Shown: piece after piece, positions 34,181 through 44,180 of the stretch
Numbering within the stretch: the first letter of the stretch is position 1
Layout: each line of letters begins with the position of its first letter
Assembly: GCF_900106675.1 (NCBI RefSeq)
Contig: NZ_FNOB01000008.1
Span: forward strand, 141,350 to 205,349
DNA length: 64,000 nt
Direction of reading: 5' to 3'
Origin: Allgaiera indica
Lineage (GTDB): Bacteria; Pseudomonadota; Alphaproteobacteria; Rhodobacterales; Rhodobacteraceae
The notes under the pieces: model-generated
Database searches by the model: none
What the model was told of the DNA's origin: nothing
The model's input: the letters and a program-made list of their open reading frames with translations, nothing else
Made by a program: the position numbers and the translations under genes

Positions 34181-35107
34181 ATGACCATCATCTACATGCA
34201 CGACGACTGCCTGGGCCATGTCGAGCCGGCAGGCCATCCCGAACAACACGCGCGGCTGAAATCGGTCGCGGCGGCACTGGAAGGCTTCGCGGGGCTGGAT
34301 CGCCGCACCGCCCCCCTGGGCGCGCGCGCCGAAATCGCCCGCTGCCACCCCGAAAGCTACATCGACCGGGTACATGGCGCGGTGCCCGTGCAGGGTTGGA
34401 GCCAGCTCGACGCCGATACCTATCTTGCGCCCGGCTCCTGGGCCGCGGCGCTGCGCGGCGTCGGCGGGGTCTGCGCCGCCGTGGACGCCGTGCTGGGCGA
34501 CGAGGACCGCAACGCCTTTGTCGCCTGTCGCCCGCCCGGCCACCATGCCGAGCGGGAAACGGCGATGGGGTTTTGCCTGTTCGGCAATGCCGCGATCGCG
34601 GCCAAGCGGGCGCTCGATCACCACGGCCTGTCGCGCGTCGCGGTGGTGGATTTCGATGTCCACCACGGCAACGGCACCCAGGACCTTTTGTGGAACGAGG
34701 CCCGCACGCTGTTCTGCTCCTCGCATCAGATGCCGCTTTATCCCGGCACCGGCGCGGCGAATGAGCGCGGCGCGCATGACAACGTGCTGAACCTGCCGCT
34801 GGCGCCCGGCAGCGACGGCGCCGAGATGCGCCGCGCCTACCAGCGTGTGATCCTGCCCGCCGTCGATGCCTTCAAGCCGGAGTTGATCGTGATCTCGGCC
34901 GGTTTCGATGCCCATGCCGCCGATCCGCTGGCTCAGCTGGAATGGCGGGCCGAGGATTTCGGCTGGCTGACGGCAGAGATCTGCGCCCTGGCCGAGGCCC
35001 ATTGCGGCGGCCGGGTGGTCTCGACACTCGAGGGGGGATATGATTTGCAGGCCCTGGGCGAAAGCAGTGCCCGGCATGTGCGGGAATTGATGGAGCGCAG
35101 CGGATGA
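34181..35107 (+). CDS. Histone deacetylase-like amidohydrolase
   Basis: 308 residues, with GGAGGAGGG upstream. The deacetylase signatures are complete: RPPGHHA (catalytic His pair), [12 protein letters not shown] (zinc Asp and His), and [12 protein letters not shown] (second zinc Asp). The family includes acetylpolyamine amidohydrolases and acetoin-utilisation proteins. In this lineage it heads a unit with xseB, ispA and dxs. The two-gene polyamine pathway at 11326-13695 makes acetylpolyamine a possible substrate, but that is speculation. It overlaps xseB by ATGA. Confidence 0.9.
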   Translation: MTIIYMHDDCLGHVEPAGHPEQHARLKSVAAALEGFAGLDRRTAPLGARAEIARCHPESYIDRVHGAVPVQGWSQLDADTYLAPGSWAAALRGVGGVCAAVDAVLGDEDRNAFVACRPPGHHAERETAMGFCLFGNAAIAAKRALDHHGLSRVAVVDFDVHHGNGTQDLLWNEARTLFCSSHQMPLYPGTGAANERGAHDNVLNLPLAPGSDGAEMRRAYQRVILPAVDAFKPELIVISAGFDAHAADPLAQLEWRAEDFGWLTAEICALAEAHCGGRVVSTLEGGYDLQALGESSARHVRELMERSG

Positions 35108-35349
35108 GCGAGACGGTCAAGCCGGTGGATCAGATGAGCTTCGAGCAGGCCATGGCCGAGTTGGAGCAGGTCGTGGGCCAGCTTGAGCGCGGCGACGTGC
35201 CGCTGGAGCAGTCGATCAAGCTTTACGAACGCGGCGCGGCGCTGAAGGCACGCTGCGAGGAAAAGCTGAAGGAAGCCGAGGAGAAGGTGGAGTTGATCCG
35301 CGCGCAGGAAGGCCGCGCGGTGGGCACCACGCCCGCCGAAGGCCTCTGA
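35104..35349 (+). CDS. xseB: Exodeoxyribonuclease VII small subunit
   Basis: 81 residues, the usual size. [20 protein letters not shown] and [22 protein letters not shown] are the XseB coiled-coil helices. It partners XseA (not in the window) in single-strand DNA degradation. ATGA overlap with the deacetylase-like gene before it, and 1 nt to ispA after it. Confidence 0.96.
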   Translation: MSETVKPVDQMSFEQAMAELEQVVGQLERGDVPLEQSIKLYERGAALKARCEEKLKEAEEKVELIRAQEGRAVGTTPAEGL

Positions 35350-35350
35350 C

Positions 35351-36217
35351 ATGTTCCCCGACGTCCTGGCCGCGGACGCGGCCCTGATCCAGTCGTTTCT
35401 GGACGCCGAACTTGCCGACCGCGCCGATCAGCCGGTCATTCACGCGATGCGCTACGCCCTGCAGGGTGGCAAGCGCCTGCGCGGCTTTCTGGTGATGGAA
35501 GGCGCGCGGTTGCACGGGCTGGCGCCCGAGGTCTCGGTCATCGCGGCGGCGGCGATCGAGGCGATGCATGCCTATTCGCTGATCCACGACGATCTGCCCT
35601 GCATGGATGACGACGACCTGCGCCGCGGCCAACCCACGGTGCATGTGAAATGGGACGAAGCCACCGCCGTGCTGGCCGGGGACGCCCTGCAAACGCTGGC
35701 GTTCGAGCTTCTGTCGCGCGAGGCGCTGGGTCCGGCGGAGCGGCGCGTGGCGCTGCTGGGGTCGATGGCGCGGGCCGCCGGGGCCGGGGGCATGGTGCTG
35801 GGCCAGGCGCTTGACATCGCCGCCGAAACCGCCGCCGTGCCGCTGACGCTCGACCAGATCACCGAATTGCAGGCCGGCAAGACCGGTGCGCTGATCCGCT
35901 GGTCGGCCGAGGCCGGCGCGCATCTGGCCGGCGCCGATCCGTCGGCGCTGGGCCGCTATGCCACGGCTTTGGGCCTTGCCTTCCAGATCGCCGATGACAT
36001 TCTGGATGTCGAGGGCGACGCAGAGAAGGCGGGCAAGCGCCTGCAAAAGGACGCCCACGCGGGCAAGGCCACCTTCGTATCGATTCTGGGTCTGGAAGGC
36101 GCGCGCGCCCGGGCCCGGGCGCTGGTCGAACAGGCCGAAGCCGCGCTTGCCGGCTATGGCGACGGGGCGGAACGCTTGCGGCAGGCCGCGCGCTTCGTTA
36201 TTGCCCGCGACAGCTAA
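35351..36217 (+). CDS. ispA: Farnesyl diphosphate synthase (polyprenyl synthetase)
   Basis: 288 residues. First aspartate-rich motif in [17 protein letters not shown], second in [12 protein letters not shown]. Bulky residues before the first motif (HAYSLI) agree with a short-chain, C15 product. It condenses IPP with DMAPP/GPP in the cytoplasm, feeding quinone, carotenoid and undecaprenyl synthesis. It lies 1 nt after xseB and 23 bp before dxs, the usual order in this group. Confidence 0.95.
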   Translation: MFPDVLAADAALIQSFLDAELADRADQPVIHAMRYALQGGKRLRGFLVMEGARLHGLAPEVSVIAAAAIEAMHAYSLIHDDLPCMDDDDLRRGQPTVHVKWDEATAVLAGDALQTLAFELLSREALGPAERRVALLGSMARAAGAGGMVLGQALDIAAETAAVPLTLDQITELQAGKTGALIRWSAEAGAHLAGADPSALGRYATALGLAFQIADDILDVEGDAEKAGKRLQKDAHAGKATFVSILGLEGARARARALVEQAEAALAGYGDGAERLRQAARFVIARDS

Positions 36218-36240
36218 GCGCCCCCGGGAGGGCCCCGAAA

Positions 36241-38160
36241 ATGAGTGACAGACCCCAGACCCCGATGCTTGACTGCGTGTCGCTGCCCGCCGATCTCAAG
36301 GATTTGTCGGACCGCGAATTGCGCCAGGTGGCCGACGAACTGCGCGCCGAAACGATCAGCGCGGTGTCGGAAACCGGCGGTCATCTGGGCGCGGGGCTGG
36401 GCGTGGTCGAGCTGACGGTGGCGCTGCACGCGGTCTTCGAAACCCCGCGCGACAAGCTGATCTGGGATGTCAGCCACCAGTCCTATCCCCACAAGATCCT
36501 GACCGGCCGGCGCGACCGGATCCGTACCCTGCGCCAGGAAAACGGCCTGAGCGGTTTCACCAAGCGGTCGGAAAGCGCCTATGACCCGTTCGGAGCGGCG
36601 CATAGTTCGACCTCGATCAGCGCGGCCTTGGGCTTTGCGGTGGCACGCGATCTGGGCGCCGACGGGGTGGGCGACACGATCGCGGTGATCGGCGACGGCG
36701 CGATGAGCGCCGGCATGGCCTATGAGGCGATGAACAACGCAGGCCACCTGAAGACCCGCCTCTTCGTGATCCTCAACGACAACGAGATGTCGATCGCGCC
36801 GCCCGTGGGGGCGATGTCATCCTACCTGTCGCGTCTTTACGCCGGTGCCCCCTTCCAGGAACTGAAGGCCGCCGCCCGGGGCGCCGTCAGCCTGCTGCCC
36901 GAACCTTTCCAGATGGGCGCGAAGCGGGCCAAGGATGTGCTCAAGGGTCTGGCCGTGGGCGGATCGCTGTTCGAGGAGCTTGGCTTCAGCTATGTCGGCC
37001 CGATCGACGGACATGACATGGAGCAACTGCTGCCGGTGCTGCGCACGGTGCGGGCGCGGGCGACAGGGCCGATGCTGATCCACGTGATCACCAAGAAGGG
37101 CAAGGGCTTCGCCCCGGCCGAGCGCGCGATGGACAAGGGCCATGCCACGGCCAAGTTCGACGTGGTGACGGGCGAGCAGAAGAAGGCGCCCTCGAACGCG
37201 CCGTCCTACACAAAGGTTTTCGCCAAGTCGCTGATCCGCGAGGCCGAGGCCGACGACAAGGTGGTTGCGGTGACCGCGGCGATGCCGGACGGCACCGGGC
37301 TGAACCTTTTCGCCGAACGCTTTCCGCGGCGCTGCTTCGACGTGGGCATTGCCGAACAGCATGCGGTGACCTTCTCGGCCGGCCTTGCGGCGGCGGGGAT
37401 GAAGCCGTTCTGCGCGCTCTATTCCACCTTCCTGCAGCGCGGCTATGACCAGGTCGTGCATGACGTGGCGATCCAGCGGCTGCCGGTGCGTTTCGCCATC
37501 GACCGCGCCGGGCTGGTGGGGGCGGATGGCGCCACCCATGCCGGCGCATTTGATACGGCCTTCCTGTCCAACCTGCCCGGCATGGTGGTGATGGCCGCCG
37601 CCGACGAGGCCGAGCTGGTGCACATGGTCGCCACCGCCCATGCGCTGGATGACCGCCCCTCGGCCTTCCGCTACCCACGCGGAGAAGGCGTGGGTGTCGA
37701 GATGCCCGAACGCGGCCAACCGCTGGAGATCGGCCGTGGCCGAATGATCCGCGAGGGCAAGCGTATCGCGATCCTAAGCTTCGGGACCCGGCTGGCGGAG
37801 GTCGAGAAGGCGGCGGAATCGCTTGGCCAGCGCGGAATCACCCCAACGATCGCCGACGCCCGCTTCGCCAAGCCGCTGGACCGCGACCTGATCCTGCGCC
37901 TGGCCGCCGAGCACGAGGCCCTGATCACCATCGAGGAAGGCGCCGTGGGTGGCTTTGGCAGCCAGGTCGCGCAGCTTTTGGCCGAAGCGGGCGTCTTCGA
38001 CCATGGGCTGAAATTCCGCATGATGGTGCTGCCCGACATCTTCATCGACCAGGCCAGCCCCGCCGCGATGTATGCCGTCGCGGGCCTGAACGCCCAGCAG
38101 ATCGAGGCCAGGGTGCTGGAGGTTCTGGGCATCACCGACATCGCCAGCCGCCGGGCCTGA
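36241..38160 (+). CDS. dxs: 1-deoxy-D-xylulose-5-phosphate synthase
   Basis: 639 residues, full length. Thiamine-diphosphate motif [16 protein letters not shown], the His-containing [15 protein letters not shown], and the transketolase central domain with [15 protein letters not shown] are present. It condenses pyruvate and glyceraldehyde 3-phosphate, the first and flux-limiting step of the MEP pathway. It ends the operon; its stop is followed by a hairpin (38212-38231) and element copy F. Confidence 0.98.
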   Translation: MSDRPQTPMLDCVSLPADLKDLSDRELRQVADELRAETISAVSETGGHLGAGLGVVELTVALHAVFETPRDKLIWDVSHQSYPHKILTGRRDRIRTLRQENGLSGFTKRSESAYDPFGAAHSSTSISAALGFAVARDLGADGVGDTIAVIGDGAMSAGMAYEAMNNAGHLKTRLFVILNDNEMSIAPPVGAMSSYLSRLYAGAPFQELKAAARGAVSLLPEPFQMGAKRAKDVLKGLAVGGSLFEELGFSYVGPIDGHDMEQLLPVLRTVRARATGPMLIHVITKKGKGFAPAERAMDKGHATAKFDVVTGEQKKAPSNAPSYTKVFAKSLIREAEADDKVVAVTAAMPDGTGLNLFAERFPRRCFDVGIAEQHAVTFSAGLAAAGMKPFCALYSTFLQRGYDQVVHDVAIQRLPVRFAIDRAGLVGADGATHAGAFDTAFLSNLPGMVVMAAADEAELVHMVATAHALDDRPSAFRYPRGEGVGVEMPERGQPLEIGRGRMIREGKRIAILSFGTRLAEVEKAAESLGQRGITPTIADARFAKPLDRDLILRLAAEHEALITIEEGAVGGFGSQVAQLLAEAGVFDHGLKFRMMVLPDIFIDQASPAAMYAVAGLNAQQIEARVLEVLGITDIASRRA

Positions 38161-38211
38161 AGCCCAGGCGGCCGGCCCGCGGGCCAGGCCCTTCGCGGAC
38201 GTCCGCGCCCT

Positions 38212-38262
38212 GGTTTCGCACCCCCGAAACCCCAGCGGGATATCTGGACCGGAAAGAATGCA
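38212..38262 (+). repeat. 3'-end hairpin element, copy F, after dxs
   Basis: Perfect hairpin GGTTTCG-N6-CGAAACC (38212-38231), then CAGCGGGATATCTGGACC and GGAAAGAATG. Likely terminator of the dxs operon. Tail sequence is a looser family member. Confidence 0.5.
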
Positions 38263-38281
38263 ATGCGGCGTTTCCCGCGCT

Positions 38282-38335
38282 TGCTTCGGTCTCGATATGC
38301 TTCTTGGGGGGCGCAGACGGCAAGGTCGCCGTCCG
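38282..38335 (-). repeat. 3'-end hairpin element, copy G, after the N-formylglutamate amidohydrolase gene
   Basis: On the minus strand: hairpin GACGGC-GACCTT-GCCGTC, then GCGCCCCCCAAGAAGC and ATATCGAGACCGAAG. Faces copy F, so each of the two convergent genes has its own copy. Confidence 0.45.
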
Positions 38336-38342
38336 CCAGATC

Positions 38343-39212
38343 CTATTCCGCGGCCAGCGGGCGTGCACTTTGACCCAGCGTGCTGACGATGGTGGCCATC
38401 GCGCGGGTCAGCGCGGCCTGGACCTCGGCAAAATGCGGATGCGGGCGGATCGTCTGTTCGTCCATGTAAAGCGCGCGGTCGATTTCGACCTGCACCACAT
38501 GCTGGCCCCGCATCGGGCGGCCATAGGCCTGGGTGATATAGGCCCCCGCGAAGGGCACGTTGCGGGCGACGCGAAAGCCCTGATCCGCGAATGCGGCTTC
38601 CACCGCCTCCGTCACCGCACCGTCGGCGGAAGCGCCGAAGCGGTCGCCCAGGACGATCTCGGGGTGCGGGCGGCCGACCCGGCCGTGGTGCTGGATCGCC
38701 TCATGCGGCATCGAGTGGCAATCGATCAGCAGGCTCTGCCCGAACTGCGCCAGCCCCTCGTCGATCAAGGCACGCAGGCGGTCATGATAGGGCTTCCAGT
38801 AGCCGTGCAGGCGCAGGTGTGCCTCTTCCGCGCTGATCTTGCCCCGGTAGATCGCACGCCCGTTCGAGACGACGCGGGGAATCACGCCCAGACCCGAGGT
38901 GACGCGGGGGTTGTGCCCGGCGGTGCGAATGCCGGCGATCACCCCAGGGTCCAATTCGTCCACGGCCCGGTTCAGATCGACGAAGGCGCGCGGCGCGCGG
39001 GCGCAGATCAGCGGCGCGCCAAGTTTCGGCGCGTCGGAAAACAGGCGGTCGACGAAGGCGTCTTCGGACGAGCGGATCGCGTGTGGATCCAGCACCGAGG
39101 CCGCCAGGAACGCGGCCCCGTATTCCTGCCCAGAATGCGGCGAGGAGAAAACCACGCCTGACGCTCGCCGGGCGGGAAGATATAGATCGTAAGCGGCGCT
39201 GGCGCGGGTCAT
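38343..39212 (-). CDS. N-formylglutamate amidohydrolase family protein
   Basis: 289 residues. VVFSSPHSGQEYG, FVDRLF, FVDLNRAVDELDP, LIDCHSMPHEA and the C-terminal VVQVEIDRALYMDE are all typical of the FGase family (HutG-like). The members hydrolyse N-formyl-L-glutamate from histidine breakdown or similar N-acyl substrates. No hut gene is near, so the pathway is not certain. It is convergent with dxs. Upstream, 154 bp lead to the tRNA-Val. Confidence 0.9.
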   Translation of the reverse strand: MTRASAAYDLYLPARRASGVVFSSPHSGQEYGAAFLAASVLDPHAIRSSEDAFVDRLFSDAPKLGAPLICARAPRAFVDLNRAVDELDPGVIAGIRTAGHNPRVTSGLGVIPRVVSNGRAIYRGKISAEEAHLRLHGYWKPYHDRLRALIDEGLAQFGQSLLIDCHSMPHEAIQHHGRVGRPHPEIVLGDRFGASADGAVTEAVEAAFADQGFRVARNVPFAGAYITQAYGRPMRGQHVVQVEIDRALYMDEQTIRPHPHFAEVQAALTRAMATIVSTLGQSARPLAAE

Positions 39213-39265
39213 GCGTTTCCTCTTGGCAGCAATATAGTCTGCTTTTGCGAACTTGCCAAAACCCC

Positions 39266-39294
39266 TTGAACCGGCGAACGACTCCTTTTATAGA
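39266..39294 (+). promoter_or_regulatory. sigma70-type promoter of tRNA-Val
   Basis: TTGAAC (39266-39271), a 17-bp spacer and TATAGA (39289-39294). Start expected near 39301, giving a 5' leader of about 65 nt. Confidence 0.65.
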
Positions 39295-39366
39295 CCCAGC
39301 GACCGACGCGGTTCGCCCCGCGTCCTTTTCTTTCGGGATCGGGAAACGGGCGGATGCACGGGGCGT

Positions 39367-39441
39367 GGGCGGTTAGCTCAGCGGTAGAGCACTACGTTGA
39401 CATCGTAGTGGCCACTGGTTCGATCCCAGTACCGCCCACCA
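39367..39441 (+). tRNA. tRNA-Val(GAC)
   Basis: 75 nt with acceptor GGGCGGT/ACCGCCC, D arm GCTC/GAGC, anticodon stem CTACG/CGTAG around TTGACAT (anticodon GAC), T loop TTCGATC, and encoded CCA at 39439-39441. Confidence 0.97.
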
Positions 39442-39450
39442 TTCTTAACC

Positions 39451-39485
39451 GTCCCCGGGGCGTCACGCCGGGGACATTCGTTTTT
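39451..39485 (+). terminator. Intrinsic terminator after tRNA-Val
   Basis: GTCCCCGG (39451-39458) pairs with CCGGGGAC (39468-39475 region) and is followed by ATTCGTTTTT. It separates the tRNA from rpmJ. Confidence 0.75.
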
Positions 39486-39521
39486 CAAGGCGCACGCGCG
39501 CCGCGAACAGGAGATCGACCG

Positions 39522-39647
39522 ATGAAGGTCCGCAACTCGCTCCGCTCGCTCAAGCAGCGTCATCGCGATTGCCAGATCGTGCGCCGCAAGGGCCGCGTTT
39601 ATGTGATCAACAAGACGCAGAAGCGGTTCAAGGCCCGCCAGGGCTGA
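39522..39647 (+). CDS. rpmJ: Ribosomal protein bL36, zinc-free (C-) form
   Basis: 41 residues from ATG 39522, with AGGAGAT 8 nt before. [33 protein letters not shown] and the end FKARQG are the bL36 core. The CxxC...H zinc ligands of the metal-binding form are absent: only one Cys remains. This is the standard alphaproteobacterial type. It sits between tRNA-Val and zapE, with strong terminators on both sides, so it is its own transcription unit. Confidence 0.97.
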   Translation: MKVRNSLRSLKQRHRDCQIVRRKGRVYVINKTQKRFKARQG

Positions 39648-39670
39648 GGCTGCCCGCAGCCGGAATTCGA

Positions 39671-39707
39671 AGGGCCGTCCCGAGCGATCGGGGCGGCCCT
39701 TCTCCTT
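39671..39707 (+). terminator. Intrinsic terminator after rpmJ
   Basis: AGGGCCGTCCCGA pairs over 13 bp with TCGGGGCGGCCCT (one T.G) across a GCGA loop, and is followed by TCTCCTT. A very strong hairpin 23 nt after the rpmJ stop. Confidence 0.9.
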
Positions 39708-39734
39708 GTCGGAATCACAGGCTACATCGGCCCC

Positions 39735-40817
39735 ATGCGCGAAACACTTACCGAAATCTACGATGCCCGGGTCGCCAAGGGCCGCCTGCGCCCCGACCCC
39801 GCCCAGCGCGCCGTCCTGCCGGCACTGGAAGCCGTGCGTCTGGCGTTGGAGGAAACCTCGGAAAAGGCCCGCGGGCTGAAGCGGTTGTTCCAGAAACCGC
39901 CCGAGCCGCCGAAGGGCCTTTATCTGTGGGGCGGGGTCGGCGGCGGCAAGTCGATGCTGATGGATCTGTTTTTTGAGGCGACCGACATCCGCCGCAAGCG
40001 CCGGGTCCATTTCCATGCCTTCATGCAGGAAATCCAGAGGGGTCTGGCCGAGGCCCGCAAGCAGGAGATCCCCGACGCGCTGGAACCCGTCGCGAGATCG
40101 GTGATCGAGACTACGCGCCTGCTGTGTTTCGACGAAATGCAGATCACCGATATCGCCGATGCGATGATCGTGGGGCGGCTGTTCCAGAAGCTGTTCGATG
40201 CTGGCGTAGTGGTGGTGACCACCTCGAACCGGGTGCCAGAGGATCTGTACAAGGATGGGCTGAACCGGGCGCTTTTCCTGCCCTTCATCGACCTGCTGCA
40301 GAACCGGATGGAGGTGCGCGAACTGACAAGCGCCGAGGATTACCGGCAGCACCGGCTGACCGGCGCGCAGGTCTGGTTCACCCCGGCAGGCAGCGCGGGC
40401 GCGGCGCTGGACGAGGTCTGGCAGGACCTGACCGGAGGCGGAGCCGGTGCGCCGCTGGACATCGAGGTCAACGGCCGGCGCGTGGTATTGCCCGCCTTCC
40501 TGAACGGTGTCGCGCGGGCCAGCTTCTGGGACCTGTGTGGCCAGCCGCTGGGTCCCGCCGATTATTTGGCCCTCGCTGACCGGGTGAAGGTGCTGATCTT
40601 GGAAAACATCCCGCATCTGTCGGCCTCGAACTACAACGAGGCCAAGCGCTTCGTCACGCTCATTGACGCGCTATACGAGGCCAGGGTGCGGCTGATCTGT
40701 TCCGCCGCCGACCAGCCCGAACAGCTGTATGTCGAGGGCGCGGGCACGTTCGAATTCGAGCGCACCGCCAGCAGGTTGCGCGAAATGCAGGATGCGACCT
40801 GGGGAACGCAGACGTAA
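39735..40817 (+). CDS. zapE: Cell division ATPase ZapE (AFG1-like)
   Basis: 360 residues. Walker A is GGVGGGKSM (about 66-74) preceded by KGLYLWG, Walker B is LCFDEMQITD, and the arginine-finger region VVTTSNRVPEDLY is the family hallmark. The C-terminal half has FWDLCGQPLGPADYL and HLSASNYNEAKRFVTLIDALYE. ZapE destabilises the FtsZ ring in other bacteria; the eukaryotic relative handles mitochondrial proteins. The stop at 40817 is followed at once by element copy A. Convergent with folC. Confidence 0.95.
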   Translation: MRETLTEIYDARVAKGRLRPDPAQRAVLPALEAVRLALEETSEKARGLKRLFQKPPEPPKGLYLWGGVGGGKSMLMDLFFEATDIRRKRRVHFHAFMQEIQRGLAEARKQEIPDALEPVARSVIETTRLLCFDEMQITDIADAMIVGRLFQKLFDAGVVVVTTSNRVPEDLYKDGLNRALFLPFIDLLQNRMEVRELTSAEDYRQHRLTGAQVWFTPAGSAGAALDEVWQDLTGGGAGAPLDIEVNGRRVVLPAFLNGVARASFWDLCGQPLGPADYLALADRVKVLILENIPHLSASNYNEAKRFVTLIDALYEARVRLICSAADQPEQLYVEGAGTFEFERTASRLREMQDATWGTQT

Positions 40818-40868
40818 GGGGGGCTCTGCCCCCCCTACCCCCCCCGGAGTATTTTCGCCAAGATGAAG
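40818..40868 (+). repeat. 3'-end hairpin element, copy A, after zapE
   Basis: Starts on the base after the zapE stop: GGGGGGC-TCT-GCCCCCC, then a C tract, then CCGGAGTATTTTCGCC and AAGATGAAG. Best-preserved copy together with B. Confidence 0.75.
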
Positions 40869-40885
40869 GGGCGGATCGCTTCGGG

Positions 40886-42163
40886 TCAGCCGTTTTCGCG
40901 CAGCACAGCGCCGGCAAGATAGAGCGAGCCGCAGATCAGGATGCGCGATTGCGGGTCCGTGGCGACGATATCGGCGACCGCCTCGGCCACCGAGGCCGCC
41001 GTCGTCGCCGTGATACCCTCGGCCAGCGCCGCGTCACGGGTGGTTTCGGCGGGGAGTGTGGCACTTTCGCCGGGGATCGAAACGGCGTGCAGATCGCGCA
41101 CCTGCGGCGCCAGCGGGCGCAGGTAGCCGCCGACATCCTTGGTGTTCAGCATGCCGCAGATCAGATGCGTGGGCTTCGGCGGCAGCCCCGCCAGCGCGGC
41201 CGCCACCGCCTGGCCGCCCGCCGGATTGTGCCCGCCGTCAAGCCACAGCTCGGCGCGGCCCGCGGCATCGACCAGCGGTCCTGTCCGCAGGCGCTGCATC
41301 CTTGCGGGCCAATAGGCGCGGGTAACGGCGGCCTCGGCCGCGGTGTCGTCGCGGCCCAGATGGCGCAGCGCGGCGATCGCGGCACCGGCGTTCAGGATCT
41401 GGAAAGGGCCGGGCAGGTTGGGCAGCGGCAGGTCCAGAAGGCCGTTCTCATCCTGGAAGATCAGCCGGCCGCGCTCTTCCCAGGCGTGCCAGTGCTGGCC
41501 ATGCACCAGCAGCGGGGCGCCCAGCTGCGCGGCGCGGGCCTCGATCACCTCGAGCGCGGCCTCGTCCTGCGGCCCCACCACGCAGGGCACGCCGCGCTTG
41601 AGAATCCCGGCCTTCTCGGCCGCGATCTGGGCCAGGGTGTCGCCCAGATATTGCTGATGGTCGATCGAGACCGGCGTGATGATCGTCAGTTCCGGCCGGT
41701 CGATCACGTTCGTCGCGTCCAGCCGCCCGCCAAGACCGACCTCGAGCAACACGTGATCCGCCTCGACCCTGGAAAAGCCCAGCAAGGCGGCGCAGGTGGT
41801 GATCTCGAAGAAGGTGATCGGCGCCCCCGCGTTTGCGCGCTCGCATTCCTCCAGCAGCCGCGCCAGCATCGGCTCGCTCACCAGCTCGCCGGCCAGGCGG
41901 ATGCGTTCGTGGAAATGCGCAAGGTGCGGCGAGGTATAAGCGTGGACCTTTTCGCCCGCGGCCTCCAACCCTGCCCGGATCATCGCCTGGGTCGAGCCCT
42001 TGCCGTTGGTGCCCGCCACATGGATCACCGGGGCAAGCGCGCGTTCGGGGTTGCCCAAAGCCGCCAGCAGCCGGTGCATCCGGTCAAGCGTCAGGTCGAT
42101 CTTCTTGGGGTGAAGCGTCAGCAGCCGTGCAAGCAGGGCATCCGACGACAGCAGGTCGCTCAC
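40886..42163 (-). CDS. folC: Bifunctional folylpolyglutamate/dihydrofolate synthase
   Basis: 425 residues. The P-loop [11 protein letters not shown], the folate-binding [15 protein letters not shown], and the Mur-ligase type [14 protein letters not shown] and [10 protein letters not shown] motifs are present. It adds glutamate to dihydropteroate and to folates in the cytoplasm. It is second in an accD-folC unit (ATGA overlap at 42160-42163), the usual arrangement. Confidence 0.96.
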   Translation of the reverse strand: MSDLLSSDALLARLLTLHPKKIDLTLDRMHRLLAALGNPERALAPVIHVAGTNGKGSTQAMIRAGLEAAGEKVHAYTSPHLAHFHERIRLAGELVSEPMLARLLEECERANAGAPITFFEITTCAALLGFSRVEADHVLLEVGLGGRLDATNVIDRPELTIITPVSIDHQQYLGDTLAQIAAEKAGILKRGVPCVVGPQDEAALEVIEARAAQLGAPLLVHGQHWHAWEERGRLIFQDENGLLDLPLPNLPGPFQILNAGAAIAALRHLGRDDTAAEAAVTRAYWPARMQRLRTGPLVDAAGRAELWLDGGHNPAGGQAVAAALAGLPPKPTHLICGMLNTKDVGGYLRPLAPQVRDLHAVSIPGESATLPAETTRDAALAEGITATTAASVAEAVADIVATDPQSRILICGSLYLAGAVLRENG

Positions 42164-43107
42164 GCCGGGGCATCCCCCTCGGGCGCCTCGGGGGCGGGGT
42201 CGGCTTTCGGGGCGGGGGCCGCGTCTTTCGGCGGCGGCAGATCGCCCTTCACCGCCGGCGGCTGGCCGGTGAGCATCCGCACGATGGTGATCAGTTCCTC
42301 GCGCAGCGCCTTGCGGTGGGTGACGCGATCCAGCATGCCGTGGTCAAGAAGATACTCGGCGCGCTGGAAGCCCTCGGGCAGCTTTTCGCGAATCGTCTGC
42401 TCGATCACGCGCGGTCCGGCAAAGCAGATCAGCGCGTTGGGTTCGGCGATCTGCACATCGCCCAGCATCGCATAGCTTGCCGTCACGCCGCCGGTGGTGG
42501 GGTGGGTGAGCACGACGATATAGGGCAGGCCCGCCTCTTTCAGCATCTGCACGGCGACGGTGGTGCGCGGCATCTGCATCAGCGACAGGATGCCTTCCTG
42601 CATCCGCGCGCCGCCGGCGGCGGAAAACAGGATCAGCGGACGCTTCAACTTCACCGCGCGCTCGGCGCCGGCGATGATCGCGTTGCCCACCTGCATCCCC
42701 ATCGAGCCGCCCATGAAGGCGAAATCCTGCGCCGCGGCGACGATCGGGGTGCGCCCGATCTCGCCTTCGGCGACCAGCATCGCGCCCTTCTCGCCGGTGG
42801 CCTTCTGCGCCGCGCGCAGCCGGTCGGGGTAGCGTTTCTGATCGCGGAAATGCAGCGGGTCGGGCAGGGGTTCGGGGGCCTCGACCTCGGTGAAGATGCC
42901 GCCGTCGAACAGCGCGCTGAACCGAGCCCGCGGCGTGATCGCCATATGATGATCACATGTCGCGCAGACGTTCAGGTTTTCGGTCAGCTCGCGGTGGAAC
43001 AGCATGGTCCCGCATTCGGGGCATTTGGTCCACAGGTTCTCGGGCACCTCGCGGCGCGAAAACAGCGAGTTGATCTTGGGGCGGACGTAGTTCGAAATCC
43101 AGTTCAT
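42160..43107 (-). CDS. accD: Acetyl-CoA carboxylase carboxyltransferase subunit beta
   Basis: 315 residues. The N-terminal four-cysteine zinc ribbon is seen in [12 protein letters not shown] and CATCDHHM, followed by the crotonase-like carboxyltransferase domain with [25 protein letters not shown] and [16 protein letters not shown]. The tail is Pro/Ala-rich. It works with AccA to carboxylate acetyl-CoA to malonyl-CoA. First gene of accD-folC; 250 bp of upstream sequence separate it from the lipoprotein gene and hold no other ORF I can support. Confidence 0.97.
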   Translation of the reverse strand: MNWISNYVRPKINSLFSRREVPENLWTKCPECGTMLFHRELTENLNVCATCDHHMAITPRARFSALFDGGIFTEVEAPEPLPDPLHFRDQKRYPDRLRAAQKATGEKGAMLVAEGEIGRTPIVAAAQDFAFMGGSMGMQVGNAIIAGAERAVKLKRPLILFSAAGGARMQEGILSLMQMPRTTVAVQMLKEAGLPYIVVLTHPTTGGVTASYAMLGDVQIAEPNALICFAGPRVIEQTIREKLPEGFQRAEYLLDHGMLDRVTHRKALREELITIVRMLTGQPPAVKGDLPPPKDAAPAPKADPAPEAPEGDAPA

Positions 43108-43359
43108 CTGGGCTGAGGCCTTCGCGTCGCGGTATCCTGGCCGTCAGATAAGCCCCGTGCGGCGGAATTGCAATCAATCCGGCGGCGCGCTCTTCAACGC
43201 TTGTCAACGCTTGCCCGGGGCGGGCGCCGTGCCTGCGCGAAACCGTCGGCACACATCCCCGTGCGCCTGGGCGGGCCATCGCACACTTGTTCCGCAAGCG
43301 CCTTGCCCCCGCCCGACCAGGCCAGTATGCGAAAGGCGACCCTGCTGATGGAGCACGCA

Positions 43360-44073
43360 ATGCGCACCCGCTGTTCCGACATGGCGCGGCGCCCCGCCCG
43401 CGTTGGCGCCACCCGAACGGCGCACCCGACGCCCCCGAAAGCGCCGTCGATCGCGCGGGGCTGGGCCTTGAAATCCGCGGCGGTCCTGCTGCTTCTGGTG
43501 GCGGGCTGTACCAGCCTACCGGCTCCGCGCAGCATGCCTGTCGCCCGCGGCAGCGTGGTGATCGAAGGACCGGCGGGCTATTGCATCGACACCAAGGGCA
43601 GCCGGGATACGACGGCAGGCACCTTCGTGCTGCTGGGCAGCTGCGCCTCTATCTCGGGGGTCAGCACCCAGCCGCGGCCCCAGGCCCCCGCGATATTGAC
43701 CGCGGCGGTCTCGGCCGGCAGCAGCGGCGCCGGAATCGCGGGGTCGGAAAAGCGCCTGGCGCGCTATTTCGAATCGCGCGCCGGCCGCGCCGCGCTCAGC
43801 CGATCGGGCAAGGCGCGGACGGTGACGATCCTGGGCCATTACGACGGCGACGGTGCCTTCTTTTTGCATCTGCGCGACAGTTCGGCCCGCCCCGACCCGA
43901 CCGTCAGCTGGCGGGTGCTTTTCGATCTCAACGGCCATATCGTCACCCTTTCGGTCGTCGGGCTGCCGGGGCGACCGATCTCGGCGCGCCATTCCGAAGC
44001 CTTGTTGCGCGCGTTCATGGCCCAGGTCCGCGCGGCATCGCCCCACCCTGCCCCGCGCAAGACCACGGGCTAA
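43360..44073 (+). CDS. Lipoprotein, hypothetical
   Basis: 237 residues from ATG 43360, chosen because GGAG lies 6 nt upstream; ATGs at 43348 and 43327 are in frame. A basic n-region of 34 residues leads to a hydrophobic run and a lipobox LVAG-C at Cys50, so it should be anchored in a membrane as a lipoprotein. The mature part has one conserved-looking stretch, VVIEGPAGYCIDTKGSRDTTAGTFV, and a second cysteine pair (CASISG). I recognise no family. The 107 bp after the stop lead to a DUF6478-type gene read in the same direction. Confidence 0.7.
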   Translation: MRTRCSDMARRPARVGATRTAHPTPPKAPSIARGWALKSAAVLLLLVAGCTSLPAPRSMPVARGSVVIEGPAGYCIDTKGSRDTTAGTFVLLGSCASISGVSTQPRPQAPAILTAAVSAGSSGAGIAGSEKRLARYFESRAGRAALSRSGKARTVTILGHYDGDGAFFLHLRDSSARPDPTVSWRVLFDLNGHIVTLSVVGLPGRPISARHSEALLRAFMAQVRAASPHPAPRKTTG

Positions 44074-44180
44074 GGAATGATCGCAAGGGGTGGTTTTGTT
44101 CACCCTTTCCGGCGATACATCCTGAAACTGACCCGAAACCGGCGCAGGATCAGGGACCGTCAGGGGATCGACAGCGAAAG